From CAYFZO01 sp965223735 (lineage in GTDB: Bacteria > Pseudomonadota > Gammaproteobacteria > Poriferisulfidales > Oxydemutatoraceae), in contig OZ245010.1 of NCBI GenBank assembly GCA_965223735.1, positions 744,001-808,000 of the forward strand: DNA of 64,000 nucleotides, in the 5' to 3' direction. Shown here one piece after another: positions 38,672 to 46,869 of the stretch. The position numbers were made by a program, and so were the translations under genes. Every line of letters starts with the position of its first letter. Position 1 is the first letter of the stretch. The notes beneath the pieces were generated by a model, which was not told the DNA's origin, did not search any database, and saw only the letters and a program-made list of their open reading frames with translations.

Positions 38672-38900
38672 GTCAATTCTCCGGCCCATTTGCTTTTAAA
38701 ATCTCATTCAGGTAACCATCCGTGGATTCAGCTTGCAAGTGCAATTTACTGATCGGAAAGAAAGGTGAGCCAGCATGACATGATGCTTTTCATTCCAATC
38801 AAAGTGGAAGCGTAGGCTTGCAGAATGTACCAAAGAAATGGATGTTACTGATCGTGGGCAATGTTTAGCGCATATCCTCAGGCAAGAAGTTAGGTTAGAT

Positions 38901-39749
38901 CTAAAATGGCTCTCCACTGTCGTAACGGAGCATATCAATGCACACCTGCGGAACTTGCACCATATACCTCAGTAACAGGAAAACAAACAGAGCCCATGGT
39001 TCTTTAGCTGGATATGAACAGAATTTACCAGATTGATTTGGTAAAAGGTCAATTGTCCCGCGTTGTGGGCGATCATTAATTAAGGGCTTGGACGAATTGA
39101 TAATGCAGGGGCCGTTCAGAGAAAAAACTCCATCCACCCGATCTTTGCACTTTTCTTCAACCAGCCTATTCTCATCAACATTCTCAGTATATTTTTTCAG
39201 AAGGGTCTTTTCCGATACACTTTCTACGGCAATACAAAAGAAAATTGACTGCCACTGGTCGTACTCCCGCCCAAAAAGAGAAAAAGATTGAACTGTTAGG
39301 CTATTCCTTTCAAAATATGCCTCTCTAGTCAAGGATTTGTAGCTCTCGCATTTTTTGAATGTATCTTCAAATGTTTCGGCATTAAGGTTTGTTTTGATTT
39401 CCCCGCAGGCATACGTCGATTCCACTGGGAATATCTGAGTACCACCACTGGTCAGGATGCGTGGGGTGTTCCATCTGTCGTACAGAATGATATCCAGCTG
39501 TCTTGAAATTTCACCAGACGCATCTGTGACAAACCCATGTGAGACACCAACTTTCTCAGGCAAAATTTTTTGCAACTCGGAGCGTATTCGCTCTTCGACA
39601 AGCACTCCTTTTTCACCTGAATGTGGCACGCAAGACCGGATTTGCTGAATGTCAGCAGAGAGTTTCTTCTGTGCGGAAGATAATACCTCACGATATAGCT
39701 TCATTTTTCCCACTTTTGCATTTTTTTCACCAATCATGTCGGCTTTCAT
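38901..39749 (-). CDS. DUF6602-type protein, restriction-associated
   Basis: 282 residues, soluble. The core EERIRSELQKILPEKVGVSHGFVTDASGEISRQLDIILYDRW followed by PVESTYACGEIKTNLN resembles the DUF6602 family and has a D...ExK pattern like a PD-(D/E)XK nuclease fold (Asp in QLDIILYD, Glu-x-Lys in GEIKT). It starts 3 bp after the stop of the interrupted hsdS, so it was the last gene of the restriction operon and is now probably uncoupled from its promoter by the insertion. The 38672-38900 gap shows no further gene. Confidence 0.6.
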   Translation of the reverse strand: MKADMIGEKNAKVGKMKLYREVLSSAQKKLSADIQQIRSCVPHSGEKGVLVEERIRSELQKILPEKVGVSHGFVTDASGEISRQLDIILYDRWNTPRILTSGGTQIFPVESTYACGEIKTNLNAETFEDTFKKCESYKSLTREAYFERNSLTVQSFSLFGREYDQWQSIFFCIAVESVSEKTLLKKYTENVDENRLVEEKCKDRVDGVFSLNGPCIINSSKPLINDRPQRGTIDLLPNQSGKFCSYPAKEPWALFVFLLLRYMVQVPQVCIDMLRYDSGEPF

Positions 39750-39752
39750 TGA

Positions 39753-40311
39753 TCATATTGAATTAGTTTCGCGTTCCAACCAACTAATAGCAGTTTGTTC
39801 GTCTTTCTCGATAGCGATTTCCACCGCTCGTTTGGCACATTCCAGCAGGCGCTTGGATTGTTTTCTCAGGGCGAAAGATTTGACTATTTTTTTCTGGATC
39901 TGAATTTGTTTTTTCCTCGGCAAAATTGGGATGACCGTGCCTTTTACCTGATCTGGACGCCAATGAAGAATAACTGAACCGCCTACATCACGGTTGACCT
40001 GCTCTTTTGTCAGTATTGCATTGAGCACTAGTGTCAAATACTCGTTGTTGAGTTTGTCTGTTATTGTTTTCAGCCTGAGAATGCCACCTGACGGAATCAT
40101 TTTCCCCGGTTTTTCATTCAAATAATAAGCAATTCCGGGCGTTGCATCTTTGCTGAAAAGAATCTCGCCTTGCTCGGGCTGGTGCTCTTTGATTTTGGAA
40201 TAAAGACTTTCGGATATATATTTTTCTTTGGTGATTTCAAACAGACTTAAATTGCTGACCCGAACAAACGGGATACCTTCATCCAAGTATTCATTGCTCC
40301 CGACTTCCACG
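39753..40311 (-). pseudogene. hsdS: hsdS specificity subunit, C-terminal part, cut by IS insertion
   Basis: The downstream 186 codons of a type I-style specificity subunit. The sequence EVGSNEYLDEGIPFVRVSNLSLFEITKEKYISES and the end PRKKQIQIQKKIVKSFALRKQSKRLLECAKRAVE (a coiled-coil conserved spacer) are typical of HsdS second target-recognition domains. It joins in frame to 42869-43752 once the IS and one 8-bp target copy are removed: 884 + 559 = 1,443 bp, 481 codons with stop. A GTG at 40310 could start a fragment. Confidence 0.9.
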
Positions 40312-40319
40312 CATTTTTT
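40312..40319. repeat. Target-site duplication, left copy (CATTTTTT)
   Basis: Eight bases, CATTTTTT, directly flanking the left inverted repeat and identical to 42869-42876. An 8-bp duplication is the known size for IS1595-family insertion. Confidence 0.92.
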
Positions 40320-40347
40320 GGGGACTATATACGATGTTGCCCAAAAG

Positions 40348-40377
40348 TTGACTAAATCATAGAGTATATGGTATAAT
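40348..40377 (+). promoter_or_regulatory. Sigma-70 promoter of the IS operon
   Basis: TTGACT (40348-40353) and TATAAT (40372-40377) are 18 bp apart, just inside the left inverted repeat and 25 bp before the transposase ATG. It is the only clear promoter in the element, so methyltransferase and nuclease probably depend on it. Confidence 0.8.
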
Positions 40378-40402
40378 TCTCCTATAGAAACAGGAGATAA
40401 CC

Positions 40403-41317
40403 ATGTCGAAGTTAGACCGAGTAAAAATCAGCCTTTTCCAGTTCATGGAGAAGTATCCCGATGAGGATTCCGCTCGCCAGCAGTTGGAAGAATGGCGTTG
40501 GAATGGCACTCCCCGATGCCCTCACTGTGATGGCCTTCGGGTCTCCGAAGCCAAGCAGAAGATGCCTTACCGATGCAAGGACTGTCGCAAGCGGTTCAGC
40601 ATCCGCACTCTTACTGTCATGGCATCCAGCAACCTTCCGTTCCGTACATGGCTCGCCGCTATCTACATCGCGTCAACCGGCCTGAAAGGAACGGCATCTA
40701 CCAAACTCGCATCTGATTTGGGGACAACCTACAAGACGGCATGGCATCTCTCACACCGCTTGCGCAAGGCATGGGAAACGGACGGGGAGATGCTGTCCGG
40801 CATGGTGGAAGTAGATGAAACATACATTGGGGGAAAGGAACGAAACAAGCACCGCAACAAGAAGTTGAACGCAGGTCGCGGAGCAGTCGGCAAAACCGCA
40901 GTCGTAGGACTTAAGGAGCGGGGCGGCAAGGTCAAGGCCAAGCCGGTTCGATTCACTGACGCTTGCACCTTGCAGGGTGCCATCCAGCAGAATGTGGAGG
41001 CTGGCTCGAAAGTGTATACTGACGACCATCGAGCCTATGTCGGTCTCCGTGATTTCTCGCATGAAACCGTCAAGCATTCTGTCGGCGAATATATCAAGGG
41101 TGAAGCCCATACCAACGGGATCGAATCTTTCTGGTCTCTGCTCAAGAGGGGCTATTACGGCACCCACCACTACATGAGCGAGAAACACCTTCACCGCTAT
41201 GTGTCCGAGTTTGCCAACCGGCACGGAGTACGGAAACTTGATACCGAGAATCAGATGGAAGCCCTTGCTCGCGGGATGGAAGGCAAACGCCTTCTCTACA
41301 CGGAACTAGTCCAGTGA
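40403..41317 (+). CDS. IS1595-family (ISXO2-like) transposase
   Basis: 304 residues. A zinc ribbon (Cys39, Cys42, Cys58, Cys61: CPHC and CKDC) is followed by a helix-turn-helix region and an ISXO2-type DDE domain: Asp138 in VEVDETYIGGKE, Asp207/208 in YTDDHRAY, and Asn238/Glu241 in HTNGIESFWSLLKRGYYGTHHYMSEKH. This last segment is the family signature. Ribosome site AGGAG lies 6 nt before the ATG. The stop overlaps the GTG start of the methyltransferase (GTGA). Full length, no frameshift. Confidence 0.95.
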   Translation: MSKLDRVKISLFQFMEKYPDEDSARQQLEEWRWNGTPRCPHCDGLRVSEAKQKMPYRCKDCRKRFSIRTLTVMASSNLPFRTWLAAIYIASTGLKGTASTKLASDLGTTYKTAWHLSHRLRKAWETDGEMLSGMVEVDETYIGGKERNKHRNKKLNAGRGAVGKTAVVGLKERGGKVKAKPVRFTDACTLQGAIQQNVEAGSKVYTDDHRAYVGLRDFSHETVKHSVGEYIKGEAHTNGIESFWSLLKRGYYGTHHYMSEKHLHRYVSEFANRHGVRKLDTENQMEALARGMEGKRLLYTELVQ

Positions 41318-42234
41318 GCGCACAAGCGGAAGTCGCAGAGATAGGTCAGGCTGTAGTCAAGCGGCGCGGACGACGCAAGGGAATCTACGAGGGCACGGGC
41401 TATCGGTTCTACTGCAAGTCGTGCCTGAAAATGCCGCAGTGCGGAGACGGCTCGGTTGCACTTACCATCACTTCCCCGCCGTACTGGAACGCCATTGACT
41501 ACGACACCCACGCAAAGCATGGCACGGACGCATGGCATCGTGAACGCGAATACCAGGCATTCGGGGAGACCTTTGACGAGTACCTGGACAACATTGCTAA
41601 AGTCTTTAAAGAGGTATATCGGGTGACGCATGAGGGAGGGTTCTGCGCTATCGTGGTCGGCACTATCCTTCACAAGCGCAAGCACTATCCGGCACCCATG
41701 CTGATAACCGAACGGATGATGGGTCTAGGCTGGGAGTTCCATCAGGACATCGTATGGAACAAGGTTACAGGCGGCGTGAAGCGGGCTGGCTCATTTATCC
41801 AGCGTCCGAAGCCCGGATACTACTACCCCAACATTATGACCGAGTACATCCTGATTTTCAGGAAGCCCGGAGAACCGATGCGCGGAAAGAAACAGGCACT
41901 GGATATTGACGCGCTGTTTACGCGGGATATTTCAAACAATGTATGGCATATCGCGCCCATCCCGCCGAACCAGATAGAGCACCCTTGCCCGTATCCTGAA
42001 GAGCTGGTGCGGCGGTTGGTGGTGCTTTACTCGCAGGAAGGGGATGAGATTTTGGATCCGTTTCTAGGGAGCGGGCAAACCGCGCTGGTTGCCCTGCGCG
42101 AAGGTCGCCAGTGCGTAGGCTACGACATAGAGGAAAGTTACTTGGAATTGGCCAAGCACCGGATTGCCAACCCACCCGCCCAAAGAGAGTACAATCTGCT
42201 ACCGAAGTTTGAGAAGATTGCGGCGACTGGATGA
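41314..42234 (+). CDS. Passenger DNA methyltransferase (class beta, SPPY type)
   Basis: A 306-residue site-specific DNA methyltransferase. Catalytic motif IV SPPYW is at residues 54-58 and the SAM-binding motif I DPFLGSGQTALVA at about 248-260, i.e. motif IV before motif I with the recognition region in between: the beta class. SPPY is most often seen in N4-cytosine enzymes, but N6-adenine cannot be excluded. It starts with GTG inside the transposase stop and ends overlapping the nuclease ATG by 4 bp, so it is translated from the transposase mRNA. Target sequence unknown. Confidence 0.9.
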   Translation: MSAQAEVAEIGQAVVKRRGRRKGIYEGTGYRFYCKSCLKMPQCGDGSVALTITSPPYWNAIDYDTHAKHGTDAWHREREYQAFGETFDEYLDNIAKVFKEVYRVTHEGGFCAIVVGTILHKRKHYPAPMLITERMMGLGWEFHQDIVWNKVTGGVKRAGSFIQRPKPGYYYPNIMTEYILIFRKPGEPMRGKKQALDIDALFTRDISNNVWHIAPIPPNQIEHPCPYPEELVRRLVVLYSQEGDEILDPFLGSGQTALVALREGRQCVGYDIEESYLELAKHRIANPPAQREYNLLPKFEKIAATG

Positions 42235-42863
42235 CAAGTTTCAAGCAAGAGCGGAGAGCCTTCGACCGCTTAAAGTCGGATTGCTCTGCCGATGCCAAGC
42301 AGGAATTTGAACTTGCTATCAGTACCTTACTTGAACGCTACAACACCACGATTTACGAAAACCGCTTTGTGGTCGGTGGCGCGGTAGAGGTATTCACCTG
42401 TGCGCTACTCCGTGTCGTAGGCATCGACTGCACCCTGTACGGCTCACAAGCAACCGCAGGAGATTTGCTGTTACCGAACGATAAGAAACTGTCCATTAAG
42501 GGGAGTTTCACTGGTGGGTTCAATGCCATCAAACTGCTCAATCAGATGGGCAAGGGCGCAAGGGCATGGACAACTGCAACTCTGTTTGTAATCTCTGATG
42601 CTGGCATCATCTTTGGTGCGCCCGACATGGTGGAGCCAGAACACATCAAGGGAACGGGAGACGGCACGGAATTGACGGGCAAGGGTCTCAAGTTTCTAGC
42701 CAGCAATCCTGACAATGTATTCAGTGTGGAAATTCCGCAGAAGCCCCCAACTGAAATGGCGGGATTAAGCCACAAGGCAAGCATTCCACTTGCCCGCGAA
42801 GTCCTGTTCGAGACAAAGGCTCAAACCCTTCTGTCCGCGTTCAGTGGGCAACATCGTATATAG
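42231..42863 (+). CDS. Passenger protein, putative type II restriction endonuclease
   Basis: 210 residues, unrecognised by name. It follows the methyltransferase with a 4-bp overlap (ATGA), the usual place for a cognate restriction enzyme. Residues 49-95 read GGAVEVFTCALLRVVG ... AGDLLLPNDKKLSIKG: Glu53, Asp78 and Ser88-x-Lys90 on a predicted beta-hairpin resemble a PD-(D/E)XK nuclease core with the usual Glu/Asp of the E-x-K position replaced. No membrane helix. The stop codon TAG lies inside the right inverted repeat. Nuclease function is inferred from context and this weak motif. Confidence 0.6.
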   Translation: MTSFKQERRAFDRLKSDCSADAKQEFELAISTLLERYNTTIYENRFVVGGAVEVFTCALLRVVGIDCTLYGSQATAGDLLLPNDKKLSIKGSFTGGFNAIKLLNQMGKGARAWTTATLFVISDAGIIFGAPDMVEPEHIKGTGDGTELTGKGLKFLASNPDNVFSVEIPQKPPTEMAGLSHKASIPLAREVLFETKAQTLLSAFSGQHRI

Positions 42864-42868
42864 TCCCC
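42845..42868. repeat. Right terminal inverted repeat of the IS1595 element
   Basis: Reverse complement of 40320-40343, 24 of 24 bases; the match ends abruptly on the inner side. The last five codons of the passenger nuclease gene (stop included) overlap it. Confidence 0.93.
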
Positions 42869-43752
42869 CATTTTTTCATTGCAGCAAGATTGCCCAGCGT
42901 ATCCCAGCCGCCGGAATAATCCTTGATGGCCTTGATGATCTCGTCATATTTCGGCTGAAAGTATTCCGCGTCAATACGACCGGATCGCCTGGTGTCGGAA
43001 TAGTTTTTGATAAAAGTTAAACAGTGTTCAGGTTGCCAGTCGGCAAGCCCAAGTTCGGAGAGGAGAACAGTTTGAGCTTGGGTGTAGGCTTTTCTTGAAT
43101 AAGCCCGGATTTTTAAAGCACGTTTAACGACTTCTTTGATGTTCTCGTCAAGAGGTAGCAAGCAATCTGGAATTGGTAGATGTGTCAATAAAAAATCATA
43201 AAATCTTGGGTGTTCAGTGCCATATTGCCCTCGTTTTAGGATTGTTTGAACCACTTTTGTCATGCATAAGGCAAACAATGTATAAGTAGATAATCTTTCC
43301 GTTATGGACCTGAAAACTAAAAACTCTGTTGAAAATAACTGTTTAGTCCTTCTTGACTCGACGATACCCATTTCCTCAAGATAAGAACGCAACCTTGAAA
43401 TTACAAAATCACCTTTCTTGGCAGCTTTTTTGGCACTTCCAATATCTATTACTTCAACACCTCCATCAAAAAATTTAGGCAACCCATCTGTTAAGTCATA
43501 GCAAACAACTTTTTCATCAATTCTGCTTATGATGTCTCTAGAATGATGAAAGTAATAGTTAACCGCGTTTGAACACTTTTTCTCTAAAATTTCCCAACAC
43601 GCTAACTTATCTTGCAAGAAAAATTCAGGCGAAAAAAGGCAATACCCGAAGTCGTACTTCCCGCATTCAGATTTTTTAACGACAGAACATTGCATTCCTA
43701 ACTCTCTACTAAAAACAATTTGAATCTGACTCTTGGGTGCTCTTGGGTGCAT
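42869..43752 (-). pseudogene. hsdS: hsdS specificity subunit, N-terminal part, cut by IS insertion
   Basis: The upstream 294 codons of the specificity subunit: first target-recognition domain (FLVFRSITERLSTYTLFALCMTKVVQTILKRGQYGTEHPRFYDFLLTHLPIP, a typical HsdS segment) and the central conserved region with coiled coil, ending NLAAMKK at the insertion. In the present DNA the frame reads into the IS and stops after nine more codons (42841). The start is uncertain: ATG 43752 overlaps the DUF4145 gene by 44 bp, while ATG 43695 begins just after it. Confidence 0.9.
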
Positions 43753-44431
43753 TTTTGACCTTCGGATCTAGCTCTTGTGTGCTCTTAGGTGCACTTTCAA
43801 CCAGCGCGTTTATTTCGTATCGATCAGAAAAGTATCTATCTAAAAATTCCAAGCTTAATTCTGCAAATTGCTCTTTGTTGTCTATTCTCTCACCATCAGC
43901 ATCAAACAAAGAAAAATCCGGGTGTGCGCCATAATTGCCAAAATTTTTTACTTTATGGAGCAATGTCTTGAGACGTTCGGAAATTCCCATTGATTCTATT
44001 TGCTGATATAGATTATCCCCCTCAACCTTGTTAACCGTCATTTCCTGTTGGATTGCGCGCCGTGCCATTATCATGCATGCATTGTAAAACCCGTTGTTAT
44101 AGCAATCTATCGCTTCCTTGAAATCTTCTCTTACCTCATTATTTTTAATACAACGTAGATTTACTCGTGGCTTCCAATTACCTACTCTAGGGTAGTAACC
44201 CATATCACACGGGTAACCTTCAGCAAATTCAGCAAAAAAATCATAACCAAAGGGAGACACATCCCAAACCGTTACAACAATGCCTCCACAGTGACTACAA
44301 ACATACGCAATGTGGTAGTTCTCTCTGCTTCTACAATAGTGATGACTTCCGTCAATTTCTGAAAATTGACATCTAGTATCACAATGCGGACATTCTAACG
44401 ATAATGTGTTTGAATACTGTAAATATACCAT
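43709..44431 (-). CDS. DUF4145-domain protein
   Basis: 240 residues from the ATG at 44431, which has GGAGG 5 nt upstream. N-terminal zinc-ribbon-like cysteines (LECPHCDTRCQF, YVCSHCGGIVV) are followed by the DUF4145 segment (DFKEAIDCYNNGFYNACMIMARRAIQQEM ... LHKVKNFGNYGAHPDF). The C-terminus repeats APKSTQE twice. Proteins of this family often sit in restriction operons; their role is not established. It lies between the nuclease-methylase gene and hsdS, in the same operon. Confidence 0.82.
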   Translation of the reverse strand: MVYLQYSNTLSLECPHCDTRCQFSEIDGSHHYCRSRENYHIAYVCSHCGGIVVTVWDVSPFGYDFFAEFAEGYPCDMGYYPRVGNWKPRVNLRCIKNNEVREDFKEAIDCYNNGFYNACMIMARRAIQQEMTVNKVEGDNLYQQIESMGISERLKTLLHKVKNFGNYGAHPDFSLFDADGERIDNKEQFAELSLEFLDRYFSDRYEINALVESAPKSTQELDPKVKNAPKSTQESDSNCF

Positions 44432-44433
44432 GG

Positions 44434-46524
44434 CTACCTCCAAAAACTCAAATTTTCACTCTTCGCCCATTCAATAAAAGCTTCGGCAATACCGTCAGGT
44501 AATTCATCATCGTGATTGTGCAGATCATGATCCACGATCAGGTGCCCGTTTTTATCCAGCTTGTCCCATCCATTCTCAGTTTTGAGATAGATATAATCAC
44601 CTGAATTATCTTTGCCGCCTTTTTCAGATACGGCAAAAAAGATGGGGTAGTCCTCCACTTTTGGGCAAAGCTCATCGTCCCATTTCTGCACGAACAACAC
44701 ACTGGTTTTTGTACCCGTGTGGGGCTTGAAGGTATTGCCGTGTAATCCCACCACCGCGAGAAGGCGTGCATGCCGCGCGATGAATTCCCGTATGTATTTA
44801 TCGGTCGTGTTGTTGAACCTGCCTTGCGGCAGTACGATCGCCATGCGCCCGCCGGGTTTGAGAAAGTCCAGGTTCCTTTCGATGAAAAGAATATCCCGGC
44901 CGACCTTTCCTTGCGCCTTGCCGTTGGCCTTAAAGCCCAACTCATATTGATGCAAAATACGGCTTTCCTTGATGTCTCCGGCAAAGGGCGGATTCGCCAT
45001 CAGAATGTCAAACTTGAATTGCTTGTTTTCGTTCCTTTCGACTCTTAATTTCTTCAGCCTCTCAAACCCTTTGCCGTAGATATTGATCCATCTTGTGTCC
45101 TGCCCAGCCCTGTCTTCCCAGCGCTTAAAATCCAGCGTATTCAGGTGCAACACGTTGGTCTCGCCATCCCCCGCGATCAGATTCAACGTTCTGGCAACCC
45201 GGACTGTTTTCTCGTCAAAGTCGATGCCAAAAACCTTCAGCACATTCCGTTTGTCTTGTTCCGGAATTTCAGCATTGGTGAATAAATGGTCGGTGAGCTT
45301 AAAGATAGTATGCACCGGAAAACCGCAACTGCCGGACGCGGTATCTATCATATATTCACCCCGTTTGGGGTTGAGCATTTGCACGCACATATCAATCACA
45401 TGACGGGGTGTGAAGTATTGCCCTTTTTCACCCTTTGCGGATTTATTGACGAGGTACTCAAACGCCTCGTCCACCACCAACAGATTGGAATTAAACAGTT
45501 TTACATCCTGCAAACTGGAAACGCAGATGGATAAATGGCTATCTGACAACTCAAACGCTGAATCCTCGGAGAACACACCAACCCATCGCCCTTTAGCTCG
45601 ATTGAACAGGTCTTGGATCTTATTCTTCAGCTCGGTGTCGGTTTGGCCGGTATTTCTGAACTCCATGGGGCGAAAGTCATCATCTTCAATACCGCCGACT
45701 GCATTCTTGAGTGCGTCATAATCTTGTCTGTCGAGATAGCCAGACGGACCACGCTCATCTACAGCGGTTTTCGTGACCTGTCGTACAAGATAGTTAATAG
45801 TACCCTTGTCTTGTTGACTCAGATATTCGTCATACAGCTTGGTGAAGATGAGTTTGAAAACCTCCTCAAATACATCCACCCCGGCATTTGCCAAAACCTC
45901 ATCCTCCATTTCCAAAATGACATCCTTCAGGGACTTCCTTTCGTTCGCGAGTTTGTCCTTGAGGATCAAGTCTTTCAGCGTAAACCGCTCGCTCAGAATA
46001 TCCTCGAGGCGTTGATTCGCCTGGGGAATGTCGGTGATATCTTCAAAGTAATTGGGGTCTTTGCGGTGGTAATGGGAAATCTGGTCGCCATTTGTCCAAA
46101 CGCCAACCGGGGCACCCGTGGCGTTGCAGTAGGAACGAAGCTGACTCTTCCCGTCTTTGAGCTTGGGTTTTTTCAGCTCGACGATAATATAGGCAGCGTC
46201 CCCGCGGTCTTTATCGAAAATGACAATATCGGCTTTTTTCTTTTCTCTGCCGAAAGTGATCGGGTGCTCAAAAACCAACCGATTCTTTGGGTAGTTGTAT
46301 TCGTTGATCAGTCGTTTTGCGTAAAGCTGGCGAACAATTTCTTCCGGCTTCAATTGAATTTCCGTATCCCGAACAATGCATTTCACGACATAGACGTTTC
46401 TGCCTCTCTTTTCCCTGGTGGAAACTCTTCGCCTCAGATCTTCAATTTCATCGAGTGAAAATAAGGAAAGACTGTACTTGCTGTCTTTCAGTATTGTTTG
46501 GATAATGTCATCTGTTTTTTTCAT
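44434..46524 (-). CDS. Fused restriction nuclease - N6-adenine methylase (HsdR_N + HsdM)
   Basis: A 696-residue protein joining two activities. Residues 60-120 form an HsdR N-terminal type nuclease domain with Asp99 (KADIVIFD) and Glu116-x-Lys118 (IIVELKKPK), a PD-(D/E)XK site. Residues 365-620 are a type I-style methylase: GQYFTPRHVIDMC, SAM motif DTASGSCGFP (394-403) and catalytic NPPF (511-514). There is no helicase domain and no HsdR gene nearby, so cleavage is probably not ATP-driven translocation; the layout recalls type IIB/IIG enzymes such as BcgI, with specificity supplied by the separate hsdS. That hsdS is now broken. First gene of the operon. Confidence 0.88.
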   Translation of the reverse strand: MKKTDDIIQTILKDSKYSLSLFSLDEIEDLRRRVSTREKRGRNVYVVKCIVRDTEIQLKPEEIVRQLYAKRLINEYNYPKNRLVFEHPITFGREKKKADIVIFDKDRGDAAYIIVELKKPKLKDGKSQLRSYCNATGAPVGVWTNGDQISHYHRKDPNYFEDITDIPQANQRLEDILSERFTLKDLILKDKLANERKSLKDVILEMEDEVLANAGVDVFEEVFKLIFTKLYDEYLSQQDKGTINYLVRQVTKTAVDERGPSGYLDRQDYDALKNAVGGIEDDDFRPMEFRNTGQTDTELKNKIQDLFNRAKGRWVGVFSEDSAFELSDSHLSICVSSLQDVKLFNSNLLVVDEAFEYLVNKSAKGEKGQYFTPRHVIDMCVQMLNPKRGEYMIDTASGSCGFPVHTIFKLTDHLFTNAEIPEQDKRNVLKVFGIDFDEKTVRVARTLNLIAGDGETNVLHLNTLDFKRWEDRAGQDTRWINIYGKGFERLKKLRVERNENKQFKFDILMANPPFAGDIKESRILHQYELGFKANGKAQGKVGRDILFIERNLDFLKPGGRMAIVLPQGRFNNTTDKYIREFIARHARLLAVVGLHGNTFKPHTGTKTSVLFVQKWDDELCPKVEDYPIFFAVSEKGGKDNSGDYIYLKTENGWDKLDKNGHLIVDHDLHNHDDELPDGIAEAFIEWAKSENLSFWR

Positions 46525-46613
46525 GCAATCAATCCCTCAACGTAAGCTTCCTCATAAAAGCGACAGTTTAAAATTGGAGTTTTCCGAATAAGATGTCTCA
46601 TAAGAGATGGTCC

Positions 46614-46763
46614 ATGAAAAAATCAAAATACACGGAGAGCCGGATCATTTCCATTCTTAAGAAGGCTGATGCCGACTTGCAGGTTCGCGAGGCCTGCAGA
46701 AAGCACGCGATCAGCGAGGCAACCTACTACAACTGGAAGTCCAAATACGGTGAGGCAAAGTAA
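46614..46763 (+). pseudogene. IS3-family OrfA fragment
   Basis: A 49-codon open frame, MKKSKYTESRIISILKKADA ... RKHAISEATYYNWKSKYGEAK, that matches the helix-turn-helix N-terminus of IS3-family OrfA and then stops, missing the leucine zipper and OrfB. A decayed insertion. The rest of 46525-46869 shows nothing else I can support. Confidence 0.8.
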
Positions 46764-46869
46764 TCCTCACAAGCAACAGCAACTTGAATTCTTCAGGATC
46801 ATCAATTCTGATGTCTTCCGTAATAGGTATGCTTCTCATCTGCTTGCGTAGCGCACAACGCGAGGATCA

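Larger units (their letters stand above)
40320..42868 (+). mobile_element. IS1595-family element carrying methyltransferase and nuclease passengers
   Basis: A 2,549-bp element with 24-bp perfect terminal inverted repeats (outer end GGGGACTATATACG, inner end TTGCCCA; 40320-40343 and 42845-42868) and an 8-bp direct target duplication. It contains one promoter and three genes in one direction, each overlapping the next by 4 bp: transposase, DNA methyltransferase, putative restriction nuclease. The last gene ends inside the right inverted repeat. All genes are open and the ends are intact, so it may be active or recently moved. Passenger genes are known for some IS1595-family members. Confidence 0.93.

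Noticed and set aside
38708..38938. 76-codon minus-strand ORF between the WYL-like and DUF6602 genes
   Set aside because: It overlaps the end of the DUF6602 gene, has no ribosome site and no recognisable sequence.
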